Shown one piece after another: positions 21,293 to 31,766 of a stretch of DNA of 64,000 nt. This DNA is from Hyphodiscus hymeniophilus (lineage: Eukaryota; Ascomycota; Leotiomycetes; Helotiales; Hyphodiscaceae), in assembly GCA_016508695.1 (NCBI GenBank), contig VNKQ01000012.1:62001-126000 (forward strand). The letters are read 5' to 3'. Numbering within the stretch: position 1 is the first letter of the stretch; the number at the start of each line of letters is the position of its first letter. The position numbers were made by a program, and so were the translations under genes. The notes under the pieces are model-generated. The model was not told the origin of the DNA. It saw only the letters and a list, made by a program, of their open reading frames with translations, and made no database searches.

Positions 21293-21800
21293 AACTATTT
21301 CAATTACGCAACTTCCATTTTCTTCTTTTGACAGATATTCGCTGGCATTCTGAAGCTGCCCAGTGGCATAAATCGCTCCCACTCCAATGTTTGTGCCCTT
21401 TTCTTTGCGAAGAGAGAAGGTGACAAGCCTGACATACTGCCCTGGTACCATAGTGCGGTACAGCACTAGACCGATTTCATGCTCAACAGGCGGATCACCT
21501 GGATCCGTGTTGTCCCAATCTTTCTCACGGGCGGTCCAAATCAGCCAGAAAGTCGAGCCTGCTATCACAACATCGTCCCCGCCAGGTAGCGGTATCGAGA
21601 GCTCATTTGTATTACCCACATCATTCAATTCATCCCAGTCCCAGAGGAAGTCAAACGTGCCACCAAATGTCTGCTGTACAAGTGTTCCGCCGTTGATATA
21701 GACACCCAATAGCATTTCTGCAGCACACCATTCCACTTTGCACAATTTGCCTCGAAGACGAAGGCTGCCACCCGACAGATGATAGCACAAATTCCGACAT
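21293..21800 (-). pseudogene. Unidentified coding fragment of the mosaic locus
   Basis: An open minus-strand frame ending at 21293 (about 150 codons) has strong coding character: GTFDFLWDWDELNDVGNTN, AGSTFWLIWTAREKDWDN, VLYRTMVPGQYVRLVTFSL. It has no clear start. It overlaps, in another frame, the end of the transporter fragment just upstream. The tail vaguely resembles the C-terminal part of fungal heterokaryon-incompatibility (HET) proteins, but this is a weak impression. It is best read as the third piece of a rearranged locus. Confidence 0.4.
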
Positions 21801-22255
21801 CCCGCGCAGTATTAAGGGTATAGTATCTCCAGCCGATACTGTCAATAGCAATCGGTGTAGTATACTGATTCAAGGAGCCAAATACGTAGCAAGCCATCTG
21901 CCCAACCGCAATACCCTTGGCTCGTTGAGTATAGTTCAAGACCTCAACAGGGTAGACGAATGTTAGAGGATTGAAAGCAAAGGCGTATGCGCCTGAGAAG
22001 ATATAGACCATTGCGAGATTTGCGTAGGATGCTGACGTATTGTACTCGTCACCATAGAGTGCCGTCAAGATGCAGATGAGAATGAGCAGGAGCACCATGA
22101 GACAGGAAGTGCTAACTATTCCCACTTCAATCAGACGTGGTCTAGGTGAGTCCGTTGAAGTGAAGTGAACTTACAAAGCTTGGCTTTTCTGCCTAATCGT
22201 TCTATGGCAAAAGATCCACTAATCGCACAGAGAAAGCAAAATACGTTACAGGTGT
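21800..22255 (-). pseudogene. MFS sugar-transporter fragment
   Basis: Internal piece of a major facilitator sugar porter. ISGSFAIERLGRKAK contains the loop motif before a helix, then a 50-nt intron (22125-22174) still splices in frame to LLGIVSTSCLMVLLLILICI. The helices FAFNPLTFVYPVEVLNYTQR, AKGIAVGQMACYVFG and IAIDSIGWRYYT match the second half of the family, PVEVLNYTQRAKG being the usual PxExxxxxxRxKG signature. The first half is absent: at about 22250 the frame runs straight on from the dioxygenase fragment. After WRYYTLN the family match is lost. The product cannot be a working transporter. Confidence 0.75.
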
Positions 22256-22895
22256 TGTATGCAATGCCAAACGGATGCTCGGGGCGTTGGCACAGGATAT
22301 TGGCATGAACAAGCTGGCGATTCTCTGTCGCGAGGAAGGTGTTGGAGCGGATGAAGTGTACCTCGGGGCGAGGACCAAGAATGTGAGATTATGCGGACGC
22401 CGTGCTTGTTTCCGTAGACCTCGGGGAAAAACATTCTACGGACTGATGCTCAGTGGGTGATCATCAGAAGGTTGTGGCAGGCAAGAAATATAGATCGTCA
22501 CAACAGAAGCAACTGCTCGAGATCGCCGAGGCTTACCTTTTTCAATAGGGGGCACTTGCGACAGGTTTCCACCTTTGGCGGCGCCTTGGACCGTAGAGTC
22601 CTTATTCAAATGGCTATGGCTTGTCATAAGTAGCCAAACTCCAAGGCTTATTAGAAAGGTATGCTAACTTGAACTTTGCCTCACCTCCACCACTAAGAAG
22701 CTTCTCCGTATCTTGAAGCATTCTTTCATTCAACCTGTCGATGATTGCAACATCAATAGCATTCTCAACTACCACCAACCCGTCCGTGAAAAAAGCCTCG
22801 ATGGCATCATAGAGCTTTTTATCCCCCATGATGCCACTGTCGCGCTCGTCATTCGTGAGATTGATTACTCGGGGCCCATCAATCAGAGCTGGCAT
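22250..22895 (-). pseudogene. Phytanoyl-CoA dioxygenase (PhyH)-like fragment
   Basis: The N-terminal and middle parts of a PhyH-type Fe(II)/2-oxoglutarate oxygenase. Exon 22895-22669 gives VINLTNDERDSG and FFTDGLVVVENAIDVAIIDR; an intron (22614-22668) and exon 22613-22537 give GGNLSQVPPIEK; a third exon from about 22438 gives FFPEVYGNKHGV. The next block, HILGPRPEVHFIRSNTFLA and ENRQLVHAN, is in a different frame from FFPEVYGNKHGVRII, so there is a frameshift near 22390. The metal-binding HxD of the family reads HAN here. The C-terminal half, with the second His and the Arg for 2-oxoglutarate, is missing, replaced by transporter sequence from about 22250. Non-functional as an oxygenase. The start at 22895 (MPALIDGPRVINL) fits the family; an in-frame ATG lies at 22931. 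Confidence 0.75.
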
Positions 22896-23375
22896 GATCA
22901 AGGCGAGTTCGAAGATGCTGAATCGTTGCAAAATTCACAATAATTCAAACGAGGAAGTCCAAATATGAAGGATAAGTCAGACATCAATCATCGTCAACGA
23001 GTCGAAGACGAGAGTCACTTGACAACACAAATGGTTCCACTGTAAAACCTTTTTAGTGAAGGAGCTCATCATGATAACAGTAAGTCGTCCCGCCAATGAC
23101 TCCTTCTCCATACCTCGAAACGGGTGGTGCCGACGGACGAGTAATGATTGTTCGTCCGAGGAGCAGCGTCCTTTCCGGGTATCCATATCTGCTTTAGTAA
23201 GAGTGGGGGTTGATTGCCGGCGACGGACGGGCATCGTAAGTCGTCCGAGCACACAAAGCTCTACTCTCGATCCCGTTGAGCACTCGCACGGCGAACCTTT
23301 GTATAGACGCGCAATGCGTCTCATTTTGCCAGTTCGTTACAGCCTCTTGATCGTTCATCCAAAACTTCCAGCACC
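22896..23375. promoter_or_regulatory. Divergent promoter with CGGACG palindromes
   Basis: Lies between the PhyH fragment (leftward) and the cyclo-ligase-like gene (rightward). Two inverted pairs are seen: CGGACGA 23134-23140 with TCGTCCG 23152-23158 (11-bp gap), and CGGACG 23224-23229 with CGTCCG 23242-23247 (12-bp gap). Facing CGG/CCG half-sites are the classical layout for dimeric Zn2Cys6 regulators. Binding is inferred. Confidence 0.45.
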
Positions 23376-24131
23376 ATGACTTCGCTTGCGGATGGAAAAG
23401 TAGACGTTCGCAGAAGGGTTTGGGAACCCCTTCTCAAGGTTGCACGTCCAGACTCTCGCCACCATTTTGATTTCAGCAGCTTCATTGCCGACTTTGAAGG
23501 TTCTGCCCAGGCCGTCGAGCGACTGACACAACTACCAAGCTACATCCAAAGCACAATAATTTTCATCACACCGGACAACTGCCTCGAAGATCTGCGGCTT
23601 CAGGGACTCAAAGACGGGAAATCGATACTTGTCACAACCTATGCCATCCGTCGTGGATTCTGGTTATTGGATCCGAAGCGCATTGCCCCGGCCGATTATC
23701 GCTATGCGGCGATGCTAGATGGCATGGAGCGCCTTGGTCAGCCCGTGACTATCGCTGATATCGTCTCCCACGGATGGCGCATCCCTTTGATGGTCACGGG
23801 CACTGGCGCAATCAATCTTCGGGGCGTGCGATTTGGGAAAGGCCATGGATTTTTTGATCTCGAGTGGGCGATGCTGTACAGTCTAGGTGTTGTGGACCAG
23901 AACACCGTTACGGTCGGAGTAGTGCATGATTGTCAGGTGCTAGAAGAAGAACTATACCCGGACGAGTTCGATACCGTCTGCGATGTTGTTGTAACTCCGA
24001 CGAGGGTTGTTGAGGTTGAAGGAGCCGCCAAACCGACGTGTGGGATTCTGTGGCCATTATTGCAGCCTGGAATGCTGGAAGGGATTCCACCGTTGCAGGA
24101 ATTGAAGGACTTGAATATTGAAATTGCATGA
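23376..24131 (+). CDS. 5-formyltetrahydrofolate cyclo-ligase-like protein
   Basis: Single exon, 251 aa. It matches the MTHFS/5-FTHF cyclo-ligase-like family: VWEPLLKVARPDSRHHFDF at the N-terminus, GVRFGKGHGFFDLEWAML (counterpart of the GxGxGYYD nucleotide and folate loop), then VGVVHDCQVLEEELYPDEFD and CDVVVTPTRVVEV near the C-terminus. True cyclo-ligases convert 5-formyl-THF to 5,10-methenyl-THF with ATP. The GHGFFDLEW form is typical of the more distant MTHFSD/cyclo-ligase-like branch, so the substrate is uncertain. It is divergently placed to a dioxygenase-like pseudogene, with paired CGG palindromes between them, suggesting an inducible accessory pathway that has partly decayed. Ends convergently with PRO1. 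Confidence 0.8.
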   Translation: MTSLADGKVDVRRRVWEPLLKVARPDSRHHFDFSSFIADFEGSAQAVERLTQLPSYIQSTIIFITPDNCLEDLRLQGLKDGKSILVTTYAIRRGFWLLDPKRIAPADYRYAAMLDGMERLGQPVTIADIVSHGWRIPLMVTGTGAINLRGVRFGKGHGFFDLEWAMLYSLGVVDQNTVTVGVVHDCQVLEEELYPDEFDTVCDVVVTPTRVVEVEGAAKPTCGILWPLLQPGMLEGIPPLQELKDLNIEIA

Positions 24132-24598
24132 GCGATGGCTCCCAACATCTTGAAGCGGAGGTTATAGAGATGGCTTCGCAATTATATTGAATAGCAGAAT
24201 AGGGTTTGAATTCAATACGAAGTTCAAACATAAGTTCTTCAAATTGCTTCACTAAAGCTCTCGATTTATGCGATATGCACGGGCACCGTCAAGCCACACT
24301 TGTGAGCTGTTGAAGTGGAAAAAAGTTTGCAAAGAATGAATGGAGGGGACGTATGGAAGGGTAAGATATTTCGAGTTTTGTCGCCTGTTTCTCAAGGGGT
24401 TTGTACAACACGTGCGGCGCTATTGTGTGACCTGACTTGTGGTGGGGCTTTCGTTGAATTCATTCAAACGTTAGTCAATGATTCATTGAGACTCGAAAAT
24501 GTTATGAACAGTCGAATGACACATTGTCTATGCTCCCTTGAGATTTTAAGACACCCGCTCCATAAGCCACCAGTTCCATGAACGCCGAATTCCAAATA
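24132..24598. other. Convergent 3' intergenic region
   Basis: Lies between the cyclo-ligase-like gene and PRO1, which end toward each other. AT-rich, with no frame of interest and no repeats seen. Confidence 0.6.
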
Positions 24599-26115
24599 TT
24601 AGAGCTCTATGCTCGGAGTAACGGGCCTACTTTCCGTCTTGAAGAAACTGATGTTCTCCCTCAGAGCTATATACTCACTATCGGCGTATCCCAACAAGCC
24701 TTGAATTTCACTACTCCTTACTCCCTTTATCCTTGCAATCTCTGCAGCACTGTAGTTTACTAAAGCTCTGCCTACTTCATGCCCGGGACCATCCCAGAGT
24801 TTCGCCCCGCCCTTTGGCAGTCTCTCGACCACCACCAAGCGTACCGCTTCTTGTTGAGAGAATGTGCCTTCGACGTCTAAGACCCCAGCTGGTAGTAGGC
24901 CGGCTTTATTGGTTAAGGCTCGATGTGCACCTGCATCGATGTAGATGGTTCCGTGAGGAGCAAGACCATGAAGCAGCCAGAAATACCGATCTCTGATGGG
25001 TTGAGGAGATGGGATGAATCGTGTGTGCAAAGGAGCTCTGAGACTAGTTTCTAGATTTAACGAATTTGTTGAGCGAGCCAATGGTTCTTCCAGGGACCCG
25101 GTCGGATAATTGATACCTTTGCTTGGGGGCGGAGTATCTGCTTGAGGAGTTGATGTCTTGATGGCTTGGACGTAACGGACTATGTTGGCTATGTTTCCTG
25201 GATTTGAAGAGCGGGTAATTACTGTCGTTACTCCGGCTGAGGTTGCAAGACGTGCCGCAACAATCTTGGTGGACATTCCACCAGTTCCTAGGGCTGACCC
25301 AGCACTGGAGACTAAGGCTTGTCAGTTTCGATCTGTAGGAGTTGGACGGTTATAAGTACCATCTGCTTGTAAGGTACTTATATCCTCGACGACTTCGATC
25401 GCTTCTGCATCAGGATTCGTCCTAGGATTCTTGTCATAAAGACAATCTACATCCGTCATCAAAAAAAGATAATCTGCATGGACCATTGCTGCTGTGATTG
25501 CTGACAACGTATCGTTGTCGCCAAATTTGATTTCCGTCACAGCCAATGTGTCATTCTCATTAACAATCGGAATGACACCCATTTCAAGGAGCTCAGCAAA
25601 TGTGTTCTGGGCATTGAGATATTGAGTACGCTGCTCATACATCAGTCTCCGTTGCGTCTACATCTTGGGGTGGCTTACATCCGCAATATCGTTTCTCGTC
25701 AGCAGGATTTGAGCGATAGGTTGCCGCAAATGACCAAACAGACTATCCCAAAGACTTATAAGTCTACATTGTCCAATCGCTGCCAAAGCCTGTTATGAAT
25801 GTAAGCAAGCCCGTTCCTTGAGGGATTCAACATCACGTGCCTGTATCCTAGGAAGATGCTTTGGTCTCTTGTCCAAGTCCATCCTCCGCAATCCGACTCC
25901 AATAGCACCAGAAGAGACAATAATGACCTTGTGGCCATCTTTATGAAGTTTCACCGCGGTCTCAACTATAAGACTGAGGATTGAGAGCAGAGGTTCATGA
26001 GTTTTCTCGTCGACGATTGAACTTGTTCCTGCATATGATTAGCGTTGCACAACACATGGGAATGTTGAGATTCACCAAGCTTTATGACAATTGTCAGAGG
26101 TTTGGGTCCCTTCAT
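24599..26115 (-). CDS. PRO1: Glutamate 5-kinase
   Basis: Phosphorylates L-glutamate to gamma-glutamyl phosphate, the first step of proline synthesis. Five exons: 26115-26076, 26028-25841, 25789-25679, 25630-25360, 25311-24599, joining in frame to 440 aa. The amino-acid-kinase domain shows [89 protein letters not shown] and [18 protein letters not shown]-terminal PUA domain follows ([36 protein letters not shown]). The second intron (25790-25840) appears to use a GC donor (CAG|GCACGT), because no GT site keeps IQ|ALAAIGQ in frame. The fourth intron acceptor was set at CCTTAG to give [12 protein letters not shown]. Divergent from ATP23 across 250 bp. Confidence 0.95.
25790..25840 (-). other. 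Probable GC-AG intron in PRO1
   Basis: 51 nt, CAG|GCACGT...AACAG. Joining ATACAG to GCTTTG restores the conserved IQALAAIGQ. The only nearby GT is out of frame. One donor base differs from the usual GCAAGT, so this is less certain than the ATP23 case. Confidence 0.6.
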
Positions 26116-26365
26116 CTTGAGTAAAGCAGAATTTCGAATAATTAGAAAGCCAAGAACCGGAAGAAGGCCAAATCGCTTTCATTCATTGCATTTGTGTAAA
26201 ATGTTGCTGATGATTCTTCTTTGTATGACTGACTTGTAGTAGCGACTTCGGGCCTGGCTTTTTTTCTGCCCAACTTTTCCCACCGCTTTCAAGCTCCTAC
26301 GCCCGATGCGCCCTGCAACGACAACAAGTTTACGCCCATTCACGCCCTCTTGGATACACCCCACC

Positions 26366-27186
26366 ATGGCAGAAGATACCTCAAAAGCTGGCTCTTCGGT
26401 CCAGGCCTCGCCCACAGCCAATGAACCCTCCAAAACAGGTTACGATCCCGAGCGGCCCTGGTCCAACATCTGGAACATCCTCACCAACCGCATGACCTCC
26501 CTCGGGCAATTCCACTACCGCGAGGACTCCTACATCAAGAAGGAAGCAGAAGACTGCAGGAACTGCGAGGAATGGCGGGACTGGTGTTTCAAATATTCCC
26601 CAACGGTCATCTTCCTGCAGAAGAACATCCGGGAGCTGAACGGAGATCTGAACTCCGAGAACGTCAGGTGTAGGAGGATGCCGGCGCGGATATTGGGGGT
26701 TGAGAAGGATGAGAACGGAGAGGAGCATGTCAAGACTTATAGGCAGGGTGGAGGGTTCAATCCGGAGTATGGGATCATGCTGTGCGCCAATGAGTTGAGG
26801 AATAAGAAGCATTTGGAGGATACGTTGGCGCATGAGATGGTGCATGCTTGGGATCATCTGAGGTGGAAGATGGACTGGGCAGACTTGAGGCATGCGGCTT
26901 GTACTGAGGCAAGTATTTCTGAGGGGTTATAGTGACCTGAAGCTAACATGTATGGTAGATTCGAGCTTCGAGTCTGAGTGGAGAGTGCAGATGGACACGC
27001 GAATTCTTTACAAGGAATAACTTTACAATTACACAGCAGCATCAGAACTGCGTACGTGCAAGGGCAGTGAGATCGGTGATGGCAAGACCGGGCTGTAAGG
27101 ATGATGTGCAGGCTGTTAAGGTAGTGAACGAAGTATGGGATTCATGTTTTGCGGATACCCGACCTTTCGATGAGATTTACAGATGA
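26366..27186 (+). CDS. ATP23: Mitochondrial inner membrane protease Atp23
   Basis: Zinc metalloprotease of the intermembrane space that matures Atp6 and helps assemble the F0 sector. Exons 26366-26908 and 26959-27186 give 256 aa. The HExxH motif is HEMVH at residues 156-160 ([16 protein letters not shown]). Family Cys-containing blocks are present: [25 protein letters not shown] and, after the junction, [16 protein letters not shown]. The intron has a GC donor, GAG|GCAAGT...GGTAG; using a downstream GT breaks the frame. The start at 26366 has a CCACCATGG context; an upstream in-frame ATG at 26306 would add 20 residues and is less likely. The N-terminus carries no strong matrix-targeting signal, as expected for an intermembrane-space protein imported by the disulfide relay. 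Confidence 0.95.
26909..26958 (+). other. GC-AG intron in ATP23
   Basis: 50 nt with donor GAG|GCAAGT, the best consensus for GC-AG introns, and acceptor GGTAG. Removing it gives the conserved [17 protein letters not shown] donor 6 nt downstream would shift the frame. Confidence 0.85.
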
Positions 27187-27529
27187 ATGTTTGGCACATA
27201 GATGGGACCACTAGATTTGTACGATGTTAATGGTAGGCCACACGGCACATCGACTGTTACGACAACCCGGATTGAGCATACCTGAGTTCTCAAAGTTGGA
27301 AGAAAAGAAGCATTCACGAGAAGTTCGCCACGGCTTCGTCGGGTGATGATATCTTTGTATGATTGTATTTGGACCATCGTAGGCGTACAGGAAGGAAATG
27401 ATAATCTCCAACTCCAAAATAAATTACGCCCGCCATTTGGTGCCTGTGCGTCTTCTCAGACACGTCCATTTCTTTGCAAATTATGCCCCAAGCTCCATCC
27501 ATGCCCATCCAACGCCATTCATTAAATCG
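27187..27529. other. Convergent intergenic region between ATP23 and Aurora kinase
   Basis: Two 3' ends meet here. No frame, repeat or RNA gene was recognised. Confidence 0.6.
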
Positions 27530-28857
27530 TTACTCGTCGCGGTCTGTACTCATGGCCGAGGATTTGCTGCCAGTTGACTTTGAGTCTCGCACGCTTGCCC
27601 GCTCACCCTTCACACAGTGCTTGATAATCCAGGGATGCTTTTGAACCTGGTCAAGAGGTATCCGCTTCTCGGGGTCAAGGACAAGAAGCTGTGATTTGTT
27701 AGTATACATATAAATAGCGTATGAGAGACGTGACTTACTCTCTTGATTAGGTCCTTTGCCTCTGGGCTGACAAAGTTTGGAACAGTCATCTCCCCTCTTG
27801 CGATCCTTCTTTGGGTCATCACAGGTGTGTCTTCAAATGGCGCTTCTCCAACCAAGAACTCATATGTCAGAACGCCCAAGCTCCACAGATCGACCTTGTC
27901 CGTGTAATAGTTGTCATGGCTTCCAGGTTTGATCATCTCAGGTGGTAGATAATCAAGAGTTCCACACATTGTCTTTCTTCGATTGTTTGGTGCATGAACA
28001 CTCCATCCGAAGTCTGAAATTTTGATTTCGCCGTGAATACCAACTAGAATATTTTCCGGCTTGATATCCCTGTGGATAACATGCTTCTTATGTAGATACT
28101 TCAAAGCTGCTGCCATCTGGGCAATGTATTGAGCCGCTTTCCATTCGGGAAATTTGCTCTCGCGTCGAAGATGCTTGTATAGCTCTCCTTTCCCAGCAAA
28201 TTCTAGGATGAGAAATATGCGTTTACTGTCGTGGAAGTGGCCGTACAGTTGTAGGATATTTGGATGCCGTAGATTGCTCTGAATCTCAATCTCTCTGCGC
28301 ACCTGCCTCTCGACACCTCCACCATGTTGAATCTCGTTCTTGTGAAGAACCTTCAAGGCGCAAACAAATCCACTGCTCCGCTCTCTGGCAAGGTATACAC
28401 GACCAAATTTTCCTTTCCCAAGTGGCCGGCCAATCTCGAACATGCCTAAATGAAATTTCTTTGGCGCGGGTTGCTCGTACATGGGATTCGACTTCCGCTC
28501 AACTCTGGCCAGTTCTTCAGATCCTCGAGAGGAGCCTGGCACAGGCTTCCTTGGTGGTGAATTGATTCCACTGGGTACGTTCGGTCGCCATTGCGCAGCT
28601 TGTGAAGGCACAGTAACGACCGTGCTTGTGGTATTTTGATTCTGTAATGCGATCTTGAGGAGGTTGCCTCCTCTTGCATTCTGTGAAAGTTGGGAAGCGG
28701 TGACGGTGGATATAGAGAGCTATAGACTCAGTAAACATGCGACAATGGCTGCTTTCTGACTTACCTTGGTCTTTTGGTACTTGCTACCATCACCGGGATC
28801 GTTCTCGTCGTTCACTGACATACGTTCGAAGCGCGATTCGAGAGTACGGGTCGCCAT
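27530..28857 (-). CDS. IPL1: Aurora-type serine/threonine kinase
   Basis: Mitotic kinase of the chromosomal passenger complex, controlling kinetochore-microtubule attachment. Exons 28857-28765, 28719-27739 and 27688-27530 give 410 aa. A disordered N-terminal region (about 115 aa) precedes the kinase domain: [13 protein letters not shown] (Gly loop), ALKVL (Lys about 154), HRDIKPEN (Asp about 249), DFGWSVHAP, and the activation segment [16 protein letters not shown] with the Thr (about 281) that is autophosphorylated in Aurora kinases. DFGWSVHAP and [16 protein letters not shown] distinguish Aurora from other AGC-like kinases. The final exon supplies [20 protein letters not shown]. Introns are 45 and 50 nt. 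Shares a 389-bp divergent promoter with TIP41. Fungi usually have one Aurora gene, hence the symbol. Confidence 0.95.
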
Positions 28858-29246
28858 TTTATTGCAGAACACAATGAATGGATGTCCAATTGCTCCTTTT
28901 CGTCTTTCGGACGTTCAATTGCTTGCTAAACTGCTGTGTTAGTACGGACTGTCGCGGATTGAAGTATGCGAGCCTCGAAGCTCTTAGAGTTGTTTGGGCA
29001 GGCGCTAGTGCGTCGCCACAGCAACATGAACAGTGCGTTCTTTCCTTCCCCACATCCGCCTCGTCAAATTCACAGCCTTGCGAACATCAATCTTTGGAAT
29101 CCCGAAAAAGGAATTGATGTGAGCGATACATCTTCGACGTAGACCATATACCACAAAGACGAAATATCTAATGATCCGCGACTGACTGCGCCAATCTGAT
29201 TCCTCTCCACCAATACCGCGTCCTTCGAAAGTAGTTGTACCCCACC
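28858..29246. promoter_or_regulatory. Divergent promoter, Aurora kinase / TIP41
   Basis: 389 bp between two start codons facing outward, so it should serve both genes. No specific motif is certain, and short frames inside it have no coding support. Confidence 0.6.
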
Positions 29247-30510
29247 ATGTCTTTCAACGGCGCAATCGATGAGCCTTTCCCTACGCCTGCATCTGCAGAG
29301 CAGTCTACGGTATCACATACGCAGAAGGGTTTCAAGATTAGTGCGCGGAAGCTTCCCATATCTAAGTCCGGTCCAATTGATGAGATGTCGAAGAATCTTG
29401 ACATTCCTGTGCCAGAAATGATATTTGGGGACAATATGGTGTCGATTGAGCATATTGCAAGTGGCTGGCGATTGGAGTTCAATGCTTACGACGCTCTTGA
29501 TCGAGTGGACAAGACGGACAAGACAATGCTAAAGGTTTCATATTCAAAAGAATGGTCGAGTAGCAGGTAAGTCCATGACAGCCTTCACCTCAACTTTCCC
29601 TGATAAGATGCAGGGAGAAAACACACGAAGGTATAAAAGAAGTGGTCAAGCCTTTTGATTGGTCGTACTCAAGCGACTACAAGGGAACTATCACGAAGGG
29701 AAAGCAATTTACAGCAGTGGGTGCGGAACCTATCCCCATCGAGCTTTTGAAACGGCCTGATCCTATTCTGTTCTTTGAGGAAGTCCTGCTGTACGAGTCC
29801 GAGCTCGACGACAATGGCATTTCCGTGTTATCCTGTAAGATACGCGTTATGCCAGATCGTATGCTGCTCCTATGCCGACTGTTCATGCGATTGGATAAGG
29901 TACTTGTCAGGATCCGAGACACCCGAATTTATGTCGATTTCTCCACGGGAAAGGTTATCAGGGACTACACCGAGAAAGAGGATGCTTTCGATAAGGTGAA
30001 AAATGTACGTTCTCCTTCCTGCCGTTGAAGTGAACTCTCCACACTGCAACAGACAATGAGCGCCGTGAAGTTTCTGGCTAGGCCATTGATAACTTCGATG
30101 GGAGTCAGCGTCATGAACATACAAGTGACATAGTACCAAAAGACGATAAAACGGCCAATTCTGCTTATTTAGTCAACGTTGAATGTTGCTCGATTTCACT
30201 GCGTGCTCGATAGAGACTGCGTTTTGGGTTTGCGGAAATTTTATCGAATATTTTACTCGCATGCAGCCAGCGCTACGAACAAGCTCATCAAGCTCTGATT
30301 TCTTATACTAGATATTCTCCTTCATTGAGCGTAGCTGTTCTGTCACTCAGCTTACTTCGGTAATAGTCATCAACTGACAATTTTCTCTAGAGTCTCTTAT
30401 TCTCAGGCCGACTGCCAGACGACCTAACAGTGGCTCTCCGAGATCCGAATCAAATTGCACATTTGTTACCGGAGGTCAAGCATGATCTGGAGATATTGAC
30501 GGTCTCCTGA
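29247..30510 (+). CDS. TIP41: TIP41-like protein (TOR/PP2A signalling)
   Basis: Regulator acting with Tap42/alpha4 and type 2A phosphatases downstream of TOR. Exons 29247-29566, 29614-30004 and 30391-30510 give 276 aa, the normal length. Family blocks: DNMVSIEHIASGWRLEFNA, VKPFDWSYSSDYKGT, PDPILFFEEVLLYESELDD, KIRVMPDRMLLLCRLFMRLD and VLVRIRDTRIYVDF. The last exon encodes LPDDLTVALRDPNQIAHLL, matching the family C-terminus, so the second intron (30005-30390) must be 386 nt, far longer than others here. Inside it, 30053-30133 could serve as an alternative terminal exon, joined by a normal 48-nt intron, that would replace the C-terminus with 26 residues and a stop. The start has a CCACCATGT context. 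Confidence 0.92.
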
Positions 30511-31766
30511 AGCATCGGAAGTTTAGGAAAGGTCCTTTAGGAAGTATCTATCTTCACTGGCATAGCGTGGAGTTTGGATTCTGGGGTAAATTGCTTGCAT
30601 ATGCTATCACGCTGTTGCATGCTTCAGGCGTTTCGATGTGCGATATAGAGATGCTGAATGCATTGATAGTCGATTCATCCCGACTCGACCCTAAGTCCAA
30701 CTTACATCCACGGGTCACCCTGTGCTCCTCGATTTTTTGCGTTAAATGCAGGAGTGGCAGACTCGCAGAGGGCGATGGACAAGGCTGGGGCTGCAGCGTT
30801 ACATTCGGCAGTCCTCCATTCCACTTCCAACTGTATTCCGGTACCTACCGACAAAGACAGGGTATGAAATGCGTGACTGATGGGGCTGCTTGATAGGCAC
30901 AAAGTCTCCGAACGGGTCGGTAGAAGACAAGCATTAAATTATCATCAAGATTCACTGTACCTTATTGATCACAATGTAAAGTAATCGTCTCGCGCACTTG
31001 TACCCAGGGTCGTGGCGCGAAAGGCCCCGACCCGCATGTATACAAGTAGACAGCCAGGCCTCTTAATACACGCTTTCATCCCACATGAGCATCCGAGGCT
31101 TCGTGGACGTAGAGCAGAATATGAAGGGTAAGCAGTCCAGCTCCGAGTCTCCGACTCGTGCTGCGTTGCACTTACATCGGTTCCACGGCCAACTCATCGG
31201 CATCGGGATATGTTGGACTAAGGACGAGGGAAGTTTGATATGTGCATGGATTGCATGCGAGTTGAATCCATGGGAGTGGAGAGCAGAGGGGGGGGGCTCT
31301 GATGCAGCGTTGCAGCTAATAAGCTCTGCTGTATTGACTTGGTTGGATTCTTCGTTGAGATCATTCACCGCTGCTTGCTGTCTTTTCTCAGATCATCTAG
31401 ATCATTTATTGAATAGTCTCGCATTGTGAGACTGCATATTTGTAGTTTGTCTTCTTTGTAGTCTGGTGTTCGAGTAATACAGGATTTGGTGGCTTGCCCA
31501 CACTCGTGCCCGGCTTTCCACCATCAGGGTGTTTGCGCTACAGTACGAGTACACGACTTGACTCGACCTCGACTCGACTTGTCGAAAATGACTGAGATCA
31601 ACCACATGGTCCGTGAGAAACCCCACAGATCTTGAGTGATTCGCATCTTCATTTTCATCTTCATCACCATCTTCTTCTTAATCTTTTTCTTCTTCACCTC
31701 CACCAACCACCACGTCCACGGCCACGTCCACGCCCGGCCTCTTCCACTCCCTTCCATCAGCGTGGT
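30511..31766. other. Intergenic region upstream of the M16 protease gene
   Basis: About 1.25 kb without a supportable gene. It holds a run of nine G near 31289 and, at 31640-31700, a CT-rich stretch typical of fungal promoters or leaders. Open frames are short and of chance character. Confidence 0.5.

Noticed and set aside
26306..26365. Upstream start of ATP23
   Set aside because: ATG 26366 has a stronger context (CCACCATGG), and the extra residues do not look like a needed targeting signal.
30053..30133. Terminal exon of TIP41 as the main form
   Set aside because: The conserved family C-terminus is encoded at 30391-30510, so this is at most an alternative exon.
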